From assembly GCA_905250885.1 (NCBI GenBank), contig CAJNOQ010000747.1:1-42109 (forward strand): a DNA stretch of 42,109 bases. Reading direction: 5' to 3'. Positions within the stretch are counted from its first letter, which is position 1. Every line of letters starts with the position of its first letter. The stretch comes from Didymodactylos carnosus (taxonomy: Eukaryota; Rotifera; Eurotatoria; Philodinida; Philodinidae). The notes below the pieces were generated by a model that searched no databases, was not told where the DNA came from, and saw only the letters and a list, made by a program, of their open reading frames with translations. Below, one piece after another: positions 1-14,094 of the stretch. The translations under genes and the position numbers were made by a program.

Positions 1-219
1 ACAATGGCAATTGGCAAAAAAATTGTCGGTCAAGAAACACGTGATTTACGTCAAATGTATCATTATTTCGATTATAATGCATGGTGCGATGAATTAAATA
101 AAAATGATGCAAATAAAAAGAAAAAAGTAAAATTAACAAAAAAAGAATTAGATGCAATAAAAAGACGAAAAGAAGAAAAAAAACGGAAATTTCGTAGTAA
201 ATGGCTACTAGATGATTAA
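1..219 (+). CDS. C-terminal exon of an unidentified gene (5' end outside window)
   Basis: The frame is open from the left edge and ends at a TAA at 217-219. The first in-window Met (position 4) is probably internal, because nothing before it closes the frame. The visible 71 residues start with a moderately polar segment containing an aromatic stretch (YHYFDYNAWCDEL). They then become strongly lysine/arginine-rich (KKKKVKL, KRRKEEKKRKFRSK) and end in WLLDD. Such a basic tail is common in nucleolar or RNA-binding proteins, but I do not recognise the family. No poly(A) signal was obvious just downstream. Coding status rests on the open frame and plausible composition only. Confidence 0.5.
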   Translation, partial: TMAIGKKIVGQETRDLRQMYHYFDYNAWCDELNKNDANKKKKVKLTKKELDAIKRRKEEKKRKFRSKWLLDD

Positions 220-1492
220 GCTATTGATCTTGATGGAAAAATATTTGCACTAAAGATTAAATTAATTCGTCTTTTTCAGTCGAAAATGAACGAAACTGTC
301 ATACGAGAATTTGCTAAGATACCATAGATCTCAGCTTATGATTAGGCAAAATTCTCAAAATGAGTTTATTTTCATTTATCGGTTTCTTGTGAATTCACTA
401 GTTCCACTATCTATGCTAGCTCTCTGTAATTTGCATCCGGAGAAAAACTGTTGCTATGTAACATGAAACATATTGACGCTTAACTATCAACTGTATTCAT
501 TAGTCCTTTTCAAAATTTATTTATGATTATAATTGTACATGTAAGTTGCTTCAAGCATAATTTTCTGTTGTCTGTCTCCGTCGGTTTTGACAATGGTAGC
601 ATAAACTTCAAAAAGACAAGACAGATGTGGGCAAGTCCAAGCCTGGATTTGTTGACGGACTTGGATTTGACTTGGACTCGAGGGTTTTTTATTAAATCCG
701 TTTGAACTCTAGTTATGAGATTCAAGAAAGAAGTTAGTGTCATCTTAAACGTAATTAATTCTCTTTTCTTGTCATACATGTATCTAATGTATAATAATGA
801 CTGGTGTATATAATTATGGCATTCGTCAACTTGGTTATTCACTGGGATTTTTAAGAACATCGAGTCTCACTGAGAAATAAGACGAGTTTTGGAAAAACCA
901 ATAGCTGATATTTTAACAGTTATTGTAACTTTATATGCCATTTTAATTAGCCGATTCAATTCAGGTGTATCAAATGAGCATGAATGATACTATAACAAGC
1001 AGTTTAAGGTCTTCGAGAGCCTTTCTAGAGATTTTTCAAAATTTTCAGTAACAGCTTCTCTTCTTGTCGTAATTTTTCGATGTGTAACATAGTTTTAGCT
1101 TCTCATCCCCAAACGTGTTATCGTCGCTATGAAAAGTTTGTACCTTTAAATCGATGGTATCTTAACTTCAGTTTTTCTTATTACATTAAACTATTTCTCA
1201 ATGCTTTCATTTATTATGTTTCCCCTTTCTTTCTGTTATTAGTAATTTCAGTTCATGTAGAATTGATGATAATTCTCGACTAATAACGTTTAATTTGTTG
1301 AACAGTGAGAAACATCTTGATGAATAACGACAGATTAAAACCTTTCAAAACTCAAACAACATTTTCGCTTTTTTATGTACAAATGATAGTTCAAAAATAC
1401 AACAAGTTTTAAGTAAAAGAAGACAAAAAACACGAATGGCCTAACTGAGAAATAAGACAGATACACTATCTTAACATTAAACTTGAGCACCA
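220..1492. other. Intergenic stretch with no recognised gene
   Basis: AT-rich sequence between the end of the left-edge gene and the stop codon of the SOCS-box gene. The short open frames here (510-860 minus, 523-705 plus, 1080-1283 plus) have no recognisable domains or paired splice sites. A small patch near 630-690 repeats 'GACTTGGA'-like words. I see no RNA gene. Confidence 0.5.
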
Positions 1493-4400
1493 CTAATAAA
1501 TATCACTATCGCTCATGCTTTCATACTGATCATCATCACTATCGCCACTATTGTCACTTATAAAATACATATCCATCTCATTATTATCGCTATTACTCAC
1601 TTCAGTATCAGTTCCTGATTTAGGCATCACTTTTCCACCATGTTTTGTCACTTTATCATTCACAATTTGTGCATAATTTGGATCGAAAAAATCATACGTA
1701 CAGTAATTAATCAATGTCAACGGTAATATAGATAATTTTTTTACATCATTTGGATATGATTTAATACGATCTTTAATGACTAGACGACACTGTTCTTTAA
1801 GACTGAGTTTTGAATGAAACAATTTGTCGTACATTTGGTTCAATGATAGATTGCGTTTTGATCGAATTTTTTCAATAAATTTTTGATTATGTGTTATTTT
1901 GTATGATGAATGTAAATGATGGAGTAAAAAGTTTTGAAACACCGGATCAAAACACGTAGCACATGAAATAGTAGTTTCAATAAATTGTTCAATTCGCATA
2001 CGTTTTTCTACTGATGATAAATCACAAAATAAATCTTCTATACGTAGACATGCCAAAACATATAAACCAACTGTTGTATGAAGAAAATAATTGCGAGAGA
2101 AACTTGGTAATGGATGTTCAAACACTGAACTCGACAGCTAGAATAAATTTCGGCAAAATTTGTTAATGGTATTAGAATTGTGTAGTCCTATCATCATTAT
2201 CCAAAAAATAATTTTATATTACTAATGTTAAAACCTAAGCATTTGTTGAAAATTATACGACAAAGATATTGAATTAACTTTTTATCAGTCACTCAGGTCT
2301 TACTGAACAAAATAGATTGTGGATGTGAGCAGAAAGAAAGAATAGTGAAAACATTCGCTTGCAAGTACAAATTAAGAAATGTTTGCTCAACTCTCCTCTC
2401 TCTTTCCTCTTCCGTAATAAGAAAAATGACATAATATAATTTGTTTATTCAACAAAACCAACTCCACTGTTAGGATGGACATGGTATGCAATTTATTCAT
2501 TACTCACTTTAACATCTTTCGAAACAAAATAATTGAATAATTTCAATATTCGTAATGTACGATATTTGCTTGTTTCATTCGGACCAAACTGGTCTTGTTT
2601 ATGGCGATTTCTTGATGATCTTGACAAATGAACCCGTACATTTGCATTCTTGTCATCGTTCAAATAGAAAAATGCCCGCATACGAATCAATACATCAAAT
2701 AGTGTTTCGCTTTCAGTTGTCAATTGATTGAGGTCATATTCTGGAAAATAATTTATAAATAAGGATAATTTTTCGGGTGTATCTATTTGTTCATACAATA
2801 AAGTTGGTTTCAATCGTTTTGACGGTTCATTATCAAAATAAAATTCTTGTCCGTGCATTTTCAAACGACACATCAACTTTTCCCAATCGGCAATATGTAA
2901 AAAATCTGACGATGTTAATAAATCAGTAAAGCCCATCTAAAATATTCATAATTTATACATGCTTACTTTGAGATTGGACAAAAAACGTAGTCGCTACTTT
3001 AGATCGTATTACTTACATAAATTAGATTCACTTTCATTTTTGCCGGCCAAGATTTGCACAAAGAACTTAAATCAGATGTTATATTTGTACAAACTGTGAG
3101 AGGAATCTGAATATTATTTGATGATAAATAACGATAAAACTAAAATCAGAAAAAAACGAATCATCATTATAAATAAGAGAAATGGACAATAAAAATGAGA
3201 AATTAACGTAGTTGTTTTAAAAATAACAATAAAACGAAGAGCAAAGTTCAGTATCTATTTTATATAGATTCGATTCTTGTACAAAAAGCTGTAGATTATT
3301 CATTTGACAATGGTCACATGGACCAGGATTTTATTAGAAAACGGAATTAAAGCTCGAAAGAGATCGGTTGTCTATTTATGATTAATGATTGCAGTGAATA
3401 GAGAACGATCAGAATTAGAAAACGGAAAAGCCGATAGGAGAACGGTTCGGAATTCTGAGTAGTTCAATAGTCTCAAATGAAACCCATCTAATCATTAATT
3501 GTTTGCTGTTTACTAATTCGTTAAAATGGTAAATTATGCTCTATATATAATTGACATTGTACGCAAAAAACTAGAGTAAGACCAGATTTTTGTGGAACTC
3601 CTCTGGATACTTTCCAAAGGAAGGAGAGGTGTAAGTCATATACTCAGAACCCAAGCGTTTTTACTGTTTTTCTTTCCCTCCCACAGGTGTAAAAAACCGT
3701 CGATAATCGGTTAATCGTTTTTTTTCTATTGGAGGTCATTCATCGTTTTTTGGTTACGGATTACAAAAATGAACTCGACAATTAATAGTCGAGAGAAGTT
3801 TCACATTTTAGCTCCAGATGGGGCGACTGTGACAAGATTTTTCGGTTTATCACGTTTTTTTGTCCTGAAGGTCTTTTATGGTAGCCGAAGCAATTACAAG
3901 TTCAAAAATTTTATGTTTAGATGTGCTTTACAAAAGAATCTGTATAAACGATACTATATGAGTAGACTCCTGTCACGTTTTAAAATGACTTAACGATGCG
4001 AAAGCATTGGTATCAAAACAATTAATCCAGTCTTAAATATTCAATACTGGATGAGCATTATTTCGTTGAGAATATAGTTGTCTTATTATTTACGTATTGA
4101 TGTGTAAATATGATGGAGCGTACATATGTTAAAATCCTACTTTAGAATGTATACATAAAATGAAAAATTATCTCTTTTCAGTTCAATTCTATAAACAGGA
4201 TAAATATTGAATAATTCGCGCTTCATTCTTCATTCAATCCAAATTCTGCTCTCTTTTCGTACTTTTTCTTGATTACTCATATAATCATTCAAATTCTCTC
4301 CTTCCTCCTACTTATATGAAAAACACGCACTAGCAGAAGTTTCACAAATCTTTTTTCTCTTGAAATTATTTCTTGTTTTTCTTACTTACAGGTAGTGTTT

Positions 4401-4910
4401 GTGTCAGCTTGTTCTTTAATAAATTCAACCATATTTCCGAATTTTCAATATTCAGTTTATGACATATGCTAACGATATAATAAAATATAGTTAAACAACA
4501 ATTGTTGATATCTGTAAAAGATGAAATTAAAAAATTTCGTCTTGTTCCGAAAGTTTTTCGAGTTAATTTTCCTATTCCTATGAATGATGGATCTTTTAAT
4601 TTTTTACACAATTTTGTTAAAACGTCTTTATAATCTGCTAAAGATTCTTGTGAACGAATATTTTCTAATATTAATAAAACCGATGTTGTAGCGTTGTTCA
4701 ATATTAATGTACTCATTTCTTCAATGTATTCATCAGATGTTTTCCAAGATTTTCGTTGTGTTGTGTGTATTTGTTGTACATTGTTCCTAAATGATCGATT
4801 CGAACCGATCGATCCACGACCACGAAAATTACCTAATAGAAACCAATATAATAGAAAATTTTTAATAAACCGTCGAATCAGGAACACTTTTTTACAATAT
4901 ACTCACTCAT
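1493..4910 (-). CDS. SOCS-box protein of unknown substrate specificity, five exons
   Basis: Predicted exons (minus strand, 5' to 3'): 4910-4907, 4832-4390, 3139-3017, 2936-2508, 2137-1493. All joins follow GTGAGT/GTAAGT donors and TAG acceptors, and the frame closes to about 547 residues. Exon 1 holds only ATG plus one base, and the first residues are MSNFRGRGS. The clearest domain is a C-terminal SOCS box at about residues 445-480. It has a BC-box (SLKEQCRLVIKDRI), the element that binds Elongin B/C in this family, and a Cullin-5-box-like segment (SILPLTLINYC). An acidic, Ser/Asp-rich tail follows (SDNSGDSDDDQYESMSDSD). The rest is helical-looking with no ankyrin, SH2, SPRY or WD repeats that I can see. 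By family knowledge it should be a substrate receptor of a Cullin-5 E3 ligase. Intron 2 is long (3140-4389, about 1.25 kb), whereas the other introns are 74-370 bp. Confidence 0.78.
3140..4389 (-). other. Long intron 2 of the SOCS-box gene
   Basis: This intron is bounded by a CCT|GTAAGT donor and a TTTTAG acceptor. It is far longer than most introns in the window. It contains two direct copies of an ATTAGAAAACGGAA word (near 3338 and 3414). It also contains ACTAGAGTAAG at 3570-3580, which matches the left edge of the 2.14-kb element at 5690-5700. An insertion of repeat-derived DNA is likely, but I could not define its ends. The 74-codon open frame at 3769-3993 (+) is probably chance. Confidence 0.5.
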
Positions 4911-5692
4911 AGTGGAATGGTATTCTTATTGTTGTTTATCTTATTTTTTTTAGAAGTTAAGTTGTTCTAAAATAAAAAAAAGTACAAACTTATTTTCTTT
5001 CAAATCTGTTCACAAAACATTATCATCAAAAATCAAAAAAAAAATAGAAAATTGAGTCCAAACGTTATTTAACTCGAGCGATTTTCTGAAATGTCGGATT
5101 ATTTATCACAAATTTGCCTGTCAAATTACTAGTTTTTCTCTTGATACACTTCAAACTTTTTCCCATCGTCGTAAATATTTCAGACTTGTATAATTCTTTA
5201 GAATTTAGCATCGCTTCAATGCTCTTTATATTGTTCAGTATCCTCGTTATTCTTCTTTACGTTGTCACCATTCCAAGTATAGTCCTTTTCCTTCTGTTGT
5301 CTACAATTGCTCGGCACAAAAACTAGTCTTCTTTTTTTTACTCTGCAATCGCCTACTCGAATGATCTTCTACAGTCGATCATTTGTTGTTTATCGTTGTC
5401 TCTCAACAACCCTCTTTCTAAACTTCTCTTTTATGTATGCTAAAAGTTAAGCATGTTCCTGTATTATCTGTTCTTTTTTCAGTTACCTTTTCATCTTTTT
5501 ATTTATTAATCTTTTTTTATTTTATTTCCAAATTCATCTCTAGTTTTTCATTTGTTCTCTTTATCTGATTTATGATTTGACATGAGTCATCGAGTTAACG
5601 GTCGGAGATATCTAGTGTTCTGTCACGATTCTTAAATAAAGTCTAACAATCTTAGTCTTCTCCAACAGCATTTTTTATTCAAAAGAATGACT
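4911..5692. other. Intergenic, pyrimidine-rich, no gene seen
   Basis: Sequence between the SOCS-box start codon and the left arm of the large inverted-repeat element. It is strongly T/C-rich on the plus strand around 5410-5560. The upstream promoter and 5' UTR of the minus-strand gene should lie here, but no specific motif is recognisable. The 70-codon frame at 5114-5326 is hydrophobic by composition and has no recognised domain. Confidence 0.45.
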
Positions 5693-6431
5693 AGAGTAAG
5701 GTGAGATAATTATAACCAAGCATCAACTTTTTCTTCTCATTTTGTCAATGACTATGCTCTTTCCAGTCCGAGGAAAATGATATTGCACAAGTACGTACAT
5801 AAGAGTTTCAGTTATTTACTAATGTAAAAATTGTTTGGAAGTTCGTTACCGTTAACTAGTACCATTCAATTTTCAGTTCGTTGCTATTAAATAGTTATAA
5901 TTATCCCAGTCAACGTGGAATTGTCCGTTAATTAATTGATTAAACTTTATTCTAATTAAAAACATTCATTTTTTTCAATATATGCAAACTAAGGTACTTA
6001 TAACTCCTCCATTCAAATCATGCGTAAATTAATTTCATATGATTCCAGAGGATAATCTTCATACTGATGAAATGATAAAATATGTTCACCATTATCATCG
6101 TTATGCATTATTTCATGTGTCATGAAAGGAAAAAAACGTTTTCATAGAACATTTGTGCAAAAAATAAAGATGATCTATATTTAACAGCCCTTTTATTGTT
6201 AATATTACTCTTACAATTAAATTACAAGCTTAATTAGCCGTAATATTAAAGAAAAGTTGAACTATTCATGTGCACTAAAGTATCCTCTTTACGATACACC
6301 GAAAATATTTTCAAGCACTTTTAACACCTGGTATCCAACAGTGAACATGATCATGCACAAGATAAATATGAGTGCATACATAATGTGTGCACTAATTACA
6401 TCGTATAATTACATCGTATAATTCTACGTTC

Positions 6432-6585
6432 CCAGGTCAAAGAATCCTATTGTAAGATCTTATAGTGAGATTTCATCACATTTCGTAACATTCTTGTATG
6501 AATTTTATAAGATTTTATAAGATGAATCCGTTTCTATGATTTTTCGTGAGATTTTGTAAGATCTTCATCTGATTATTTGACCTGG
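6432..6585. mobile_element. 154-bp MITE with CCAGGTCAAA termini
   Basis: The segment is bounded by the inverted pair CCAGGTCAAAGAATC and GATTATTTGACCTGG (one mismatch). The interior is AT-rich and repeats TAAGAT/GTGAGATTT words (GTAAGATCTTATAGTGAG, then CGTGAGATTTTGTAAGATC). It is nested in the larger inverted-repeat element. Its size and ends fit a MITE. No target duplication was confirmed. Confidence 0.6.
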
Positions 6586-7171
6586 ATTATATTCACGCAT
6601 ATTTTATATAGTCAAAAATCAAATACCTTTTTACATAATTTCTAAATTAATTTTCTCAATTTCTATACAAAACAGTATCTAAAAGATCGTACATCTACTT
6701 TTACACATTAGCTTGGTGTAATTGAAACATAACAGGGCGACCGATCATATCCACAGTTGAATATTAGACGTTAAAAGTATTCATTTGAAAAAAATTTTCG
6801 CGCATATTTGGTGGTGGGCTACAAGACGAACTAATAGATTTACATGCACTCCAGTCGTTTTTGCTGTGGCGATTATAATTACTCCAACGACGTACGTTGC
6901 TTGGGTAATAGTAGTATTATATATTCACGAAAAGTGGGTCATCAAAGGTCCCCGATCTGTAATAACAATGACTCGAATCAATAAAATAACAAAGACAATT
7001 TGATAAAAGAAAACTAGAGTAATGGACAGAGACAGATCAACTAAACAAATGAAAACAAAGTAAAGAAAAAAGTAAAAGAAAAATTAAAAGAAAAATTAGC
7101 ACGGGTATCGGTTAACTAGAAATATGGAGGTACTTTACTGTAAGAGATATAGAGATCAGCGTTACCGATTA

Positions 7172-7499
7172 GGGGTGGAGATCCATCCCCTCGTTTGGAT
7201 AAAGTTACTAAACAAATTTTGACTTACTCAGAAATTTTTTAAAAAATTTAAGTCGAGAAACTGCCTTTTATGCATCCGAGTAAGCCATTTTCTCTAGCTT
7301 CTGAGTAATTCATTTATTTGCTGGGAAACTGGTACTTATGCACCTGAGTAAGTGATTTTTAAATACTTTGATGTTTTAAGCTAATCGATGACTGTCAGAC
7401 TTCAATTACCTTTAAACATGCAGTTACTCGGAAAGAAATTTTAGTCAAAAAATGCGTTACTCAAGAAAAAACTTTAGTTACTCAGCAGACTCTCCACCC
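7172..7499. repeat. TTACTC/GAGTAA motif cluster bounded by a 9-bp inverted repeat
   Basis: GGGTGGAGA at 7173-7181 and TCTCCACCC at 7491-7499 are exact inverted copies. Between them the hexamer TTACTC or its complement GAGTAA occurs seven times (7224, 7278, 7303, 7346, 7424, 7457, 7478). Part of this is a direct duplication: GAAACTGCCTTTTATGCATC at 7257 and GAAACTGGTACTTATGCACC at 7325, each followed by GAGTAAG. The same hexamer is in the termini of the enclosing 2.14-kb element. It may be a nested MITE or an array of transposase-binding sites. Confidence 0.5.
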
Positions 7500-8875
7500 T
7501 CCATCAAAACTTCTATCAAAAACGATGGTAGAGATAGAGCTCTTTTAAATAATGATAAAGAAGAAAAACAAATCACTAATTCTGGTAATTTATTCCAGTC
7601 AGTGACAGTTCTATAAAAACGTAATTATAACCATTTAATAGCAACAAACTGAAAATTGAAGGATACTAGTTAACGGTAACGAACTTCCAAACAATTTTTA
7701 CATTAGTGAATAACTGAAACTCTTCTGTACGTACTTGTGCAATATCATTTTCCTCGGACTGGAAAGAGCATAGTCATTGACAAAATGAGAAGAAAAAGTT
7801 GATGCTTGGTTATAATTATTCCAACTTACTCTGTATACAAAAGAATCATAACAACAAGAGTTTCATCATTAAATGTAATAATAAAATAGTGCGTTCTTGT
7901 TCAATTGTGGAGCTTACTTACTTCCTTGTTCCACATTTTCAAAACTCGTAGGGTCAATTCCACACTTTTCTTCAACTAATCAATGCTCGTTTCTACCATC
8001 CGGTACAGCATTATGGTAACTCAATAGATGGCACCTAGTGGACAAAACATGTGCAAAAATAAAAAGGCAACATAGTGGAACGAAAAACATTACGTTAGTT
8101 TTTGTCTTTTTCGAGATTCAGTGAACTGCTTCATAAATAGTAATTTCTCAAGCCATAGTCGAAAGAGAAAAGTTTTTTCAGCATAGCGGCGACATCTAAA
8201 AGATCTATTTTTTCGACGAATAAGAATTATCTTCTCGTTTTTTTTGAAAATTTGACGGCAGCCATCTTTGAAAGTTGTATTGACCGGCTACCAGTAAACT
8301 AAAACAAGATGTTGAGCATGCTTTCTCTCTCTCTTTCTCTCTCTGTTTTTGTTAAACTTATCTTGTATCAGTATCAGTAATATTTGTTTATTTATTGAAT
8401 GAACTTTTCTTTCTATAGTTAGTTCATTTCGAGATTTGAAGTACTTCAGTAAGAAGAAAATTATGTATTTGTTCTATAATATACACTTTTAGTTTTCAAA
8501 CCAATAAAGATACCCTGGCTATGCTAAAGTTTTTCATTCGATAATAGCACTTTTCGGCATCAATCTCTGAGTGGTTCTTCTAATTACGATAAGCTTGAAT
8601 TACCTTAAAGCGGCTTCTTGACCCCTTTTTATCGAGAAATATGTAGCATTCATCATTCTGATAGGCACTTTTTCGTTTACTTAGAGATTCTTAAAAATAA
8701 ACGGACGTATTTAGCATAGTCTTTCTTCTCGCGTTGTAACTTTTAGTTAAAATTGTAAAGTGCATTTTAACAGATTACGGATCTCTAGTTGTTTTTTGAT
8801 TTATGGATTGTCGAGTAAAGTCATGTGGCTGCAAGGATCTAATCTCACACTCCGATTATATACTTAAATTTTTTG

Positions 8876-8890
8876 TTTCTTTCATTTTAG
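8876..8890 (+). promoter_or_regulatory. Acceptor-like site in the 5' leader of the HECT ligase gene
   Basis: A pyrimidine tract ending in TTTTAG sits 59 bases before the start codon at 8950. Nothing downstream needs an acceptor for the coding frame, so it would act on a 5' UTR exon or accept a trans-spliced leader. This is a sequence-based guess. Confidence 0.35.
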
Positions 8891-8922
8891 TTTATTTTTA
8901 CCCGTTGATTAACGATTAATAC

Positions 8923-8937
8923 ATGATGCGTGTGTGA
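8923..8937 (+). promoter_or_regulatory. Four-codon upstream ORF before the HECT ligase start
   Basis: ATGATGCGTGTGTGA encodes MMRV and ends 12 bases before the main ATG at 8950. If it is in the mature mRNA it could lower translation of the ligase. There is no conservation data to support a role. Confidence 0.3.
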
Positions 8938-8949
8938 TAGAAAAAAACT

Positions 8950-12403
<3,454 letters not shown>

Positions 12404-14094
12404 TGAGAGATACTGATGGAATTTGCTTTATTTGTGTTGAATGAATGTTTACTTTATACTTTTTTTGTTTTTTTTTGTTGTTTCGACGATGTCTTTCGCG
12501 AGTTTGTTTTTTTTCCTTATTTTATAGTCTAATTGAATTTTTTAATCTACAAGTACGACTCCAAAGCTTGGGGTTAGTGATGAGGAGAAAATTCAAATTA
12601 ATTTTACTGATTAACATAGCTGAAGGCTGCGAACGATTCTCGTTTATTCATCTAGTAATTTTTTTTTCTTTCTTTTAATCGTTTCTCATTGTTGTGTGTG
12701 TAAATAAGACAAACATATTTTTTTTAATTTATTCTATACATAACAAGAAATAGAGTTCACTGCAGAAATTTATAGTTCTGAAAATTGCTGAAACTTTTCA
12801 CTTTTTCTCTCGACATCATTCCGTCACCCAGTACGCTTAAATAACTCACTATTCTCGGAAAAATGAATAACGCTAAAACACCTGTATAAAGAAGTCAATT
12901 AGTTTTCTGTTTGTTCTATTCCACATGCAAATTCCATACACTTCATAAGTCTTTTCGCGCTTGTTTTATATGGTAAAAAAGCCAAAAAATTACATGGGCA
13001 TCAACATTCCGATGTATGTTATACGAAATTAATACACATTACTTATTATATTTATTCTTCTTGGAATATTCTCAGAGCAACTTTTGTTGCGAAGCCAATT
13101 GGTCTAAATCAAAATCATATTTAAGGAGTAAAACAAAAAAAAAAGTAAAGAAGAAAACAACGTTTAATCTTTCTCGAATATTATTAACCAATAGTAGTTA
13201 TGACAAAAAAATGCTTCACAATTTTTTTAAAAAAAGGATCAAAAAGAACACTATCAAAAAGAGTAGAGAATGAAATATGGACGATAGGTAAATAGAGAGA
13301 GAGAGAGAAAAAACACACATAGAAAAACTGACACAAATATATCTTGAATCTATTATATACTGTTTTTTAATATCTTCTGTTAGAAAAAGGTATTGACAAA
13401 AAAAAGTAATCTGACAAAAGAAACTATCATTCACACTCTATGGAGTGTAAAAAATATCACAGAAGGTGTGGAACAGAATATGAGAAATAAAAACTGAATA
13501 AACCATCATCAAGAAACAACATATTTAAGAAATTAAAAGTTAAAAGGATTTATGTTCATATTTTCTCCGTTATCTATAACAAATAAAGCATAGATACTTT
13601 ATGAATAAAGAACGGTAAGCAATTTCTGTTGAAATAGATCGAACAGAGTTTTGCATGGATATGACTACATTATACAAAAATTTAATTTTTGAATTTTTAT
13701 ATTGATTTTCGACAGATATTACAAGTCAAAAATAATAAAAACTTGATTGAAATTTTTTTTCATTTTAAGTAAAATTAAAAAATTTCGAAAGTTTAATTGA
13801 ATATGAGAGATTTTACCGAGAGAAAAGTATTCAAAGAAGCAGAAAAAGTAGACTTGGAGATAATCAAGTAATTCATCACGAAGAACGAAGTTTAAAAATG
13901 TTATAAATCAAACAGTAAAATGTTGCTAATTATTTTGAATCAAAATTCTGTTCGACTACTTTCAACAGTGACTTTTTCTTCTTCTCGTAAGTTCGTACAA
14001 TACGATGATGAGAAGCAGAGATAGTTTTAGACAATATTCTGTCACTTGTATACAAACACGAAACAAAATTGTAGTCATTGCTTACGTGCTGTTA
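12404..14094. other. Convergent 3' intergenic region between HECT ligase and ankyrin genes
   Basis: Very AT-rich sequence between two converging genes, so it holds both 3' UTRs. A (GA)n run lies at about 13296-13309. The open frames (12445-12678, 13016-13273, 13216-13434) are low-complexity Lys/Asn- or Phe/Ser-rich translations of A/T tracts. No RNA gene or element termini were recognised. Confidence 0.5.

Larger units (their letters stand above)
5693..7832. mobile_element. 2.14-kb non-autonomous element with 211-bp inverted arms
   Basis: The left arm (5693-5903) and the right arm (7622-7832) are inverted copies, about 95% identical by eye. Both termini begin AGAGTAAG (right end read as its complement), then share ATAATTATAACCAAGC and onward through CCAGTCCGAGGAAAATGA. 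The interior (5904-7621) shows no transposase, so I call it a non-autonomous DNA transposon. No flanking target-site duplication is clear: 'caaaagaat' occurs near both outer edges but not directly abutting them. Smaller repeats lie inside, at 6432-6585 and 7172-7499. Confidence 0.8.
7833..8949. other. Intergenic region upstream of the HECT ligase gene
   Basis: No coding sequence is recognised. It holds a TCTC-type microsatellite at about 8321-8345. Close to the gene there is a good acceptor-like site, TTTCTTTCATTTTAG ending at 8890. That site could serve a 5' UTR intron or spliced-leader trans-splicing. The promoter should lie here but is not identifiable by motif. Confidence 0.45.

Noticed and set aside
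3769..3993. 74-codon plus-strand frame inside SOCS gene intron 2
   Set aside because: It lies in an intron of an opposite-strand gene, has no domain and no partner exons.
6785..7003. 72-codon hydrophobic frame inside the 2.14-kb element
   Set aside because: The composition looks membrane-like (AVAIIITPTTYVAWVIVVL), but it overlaps an AT palindrome and has no homologue that I recognise. Probably chance.
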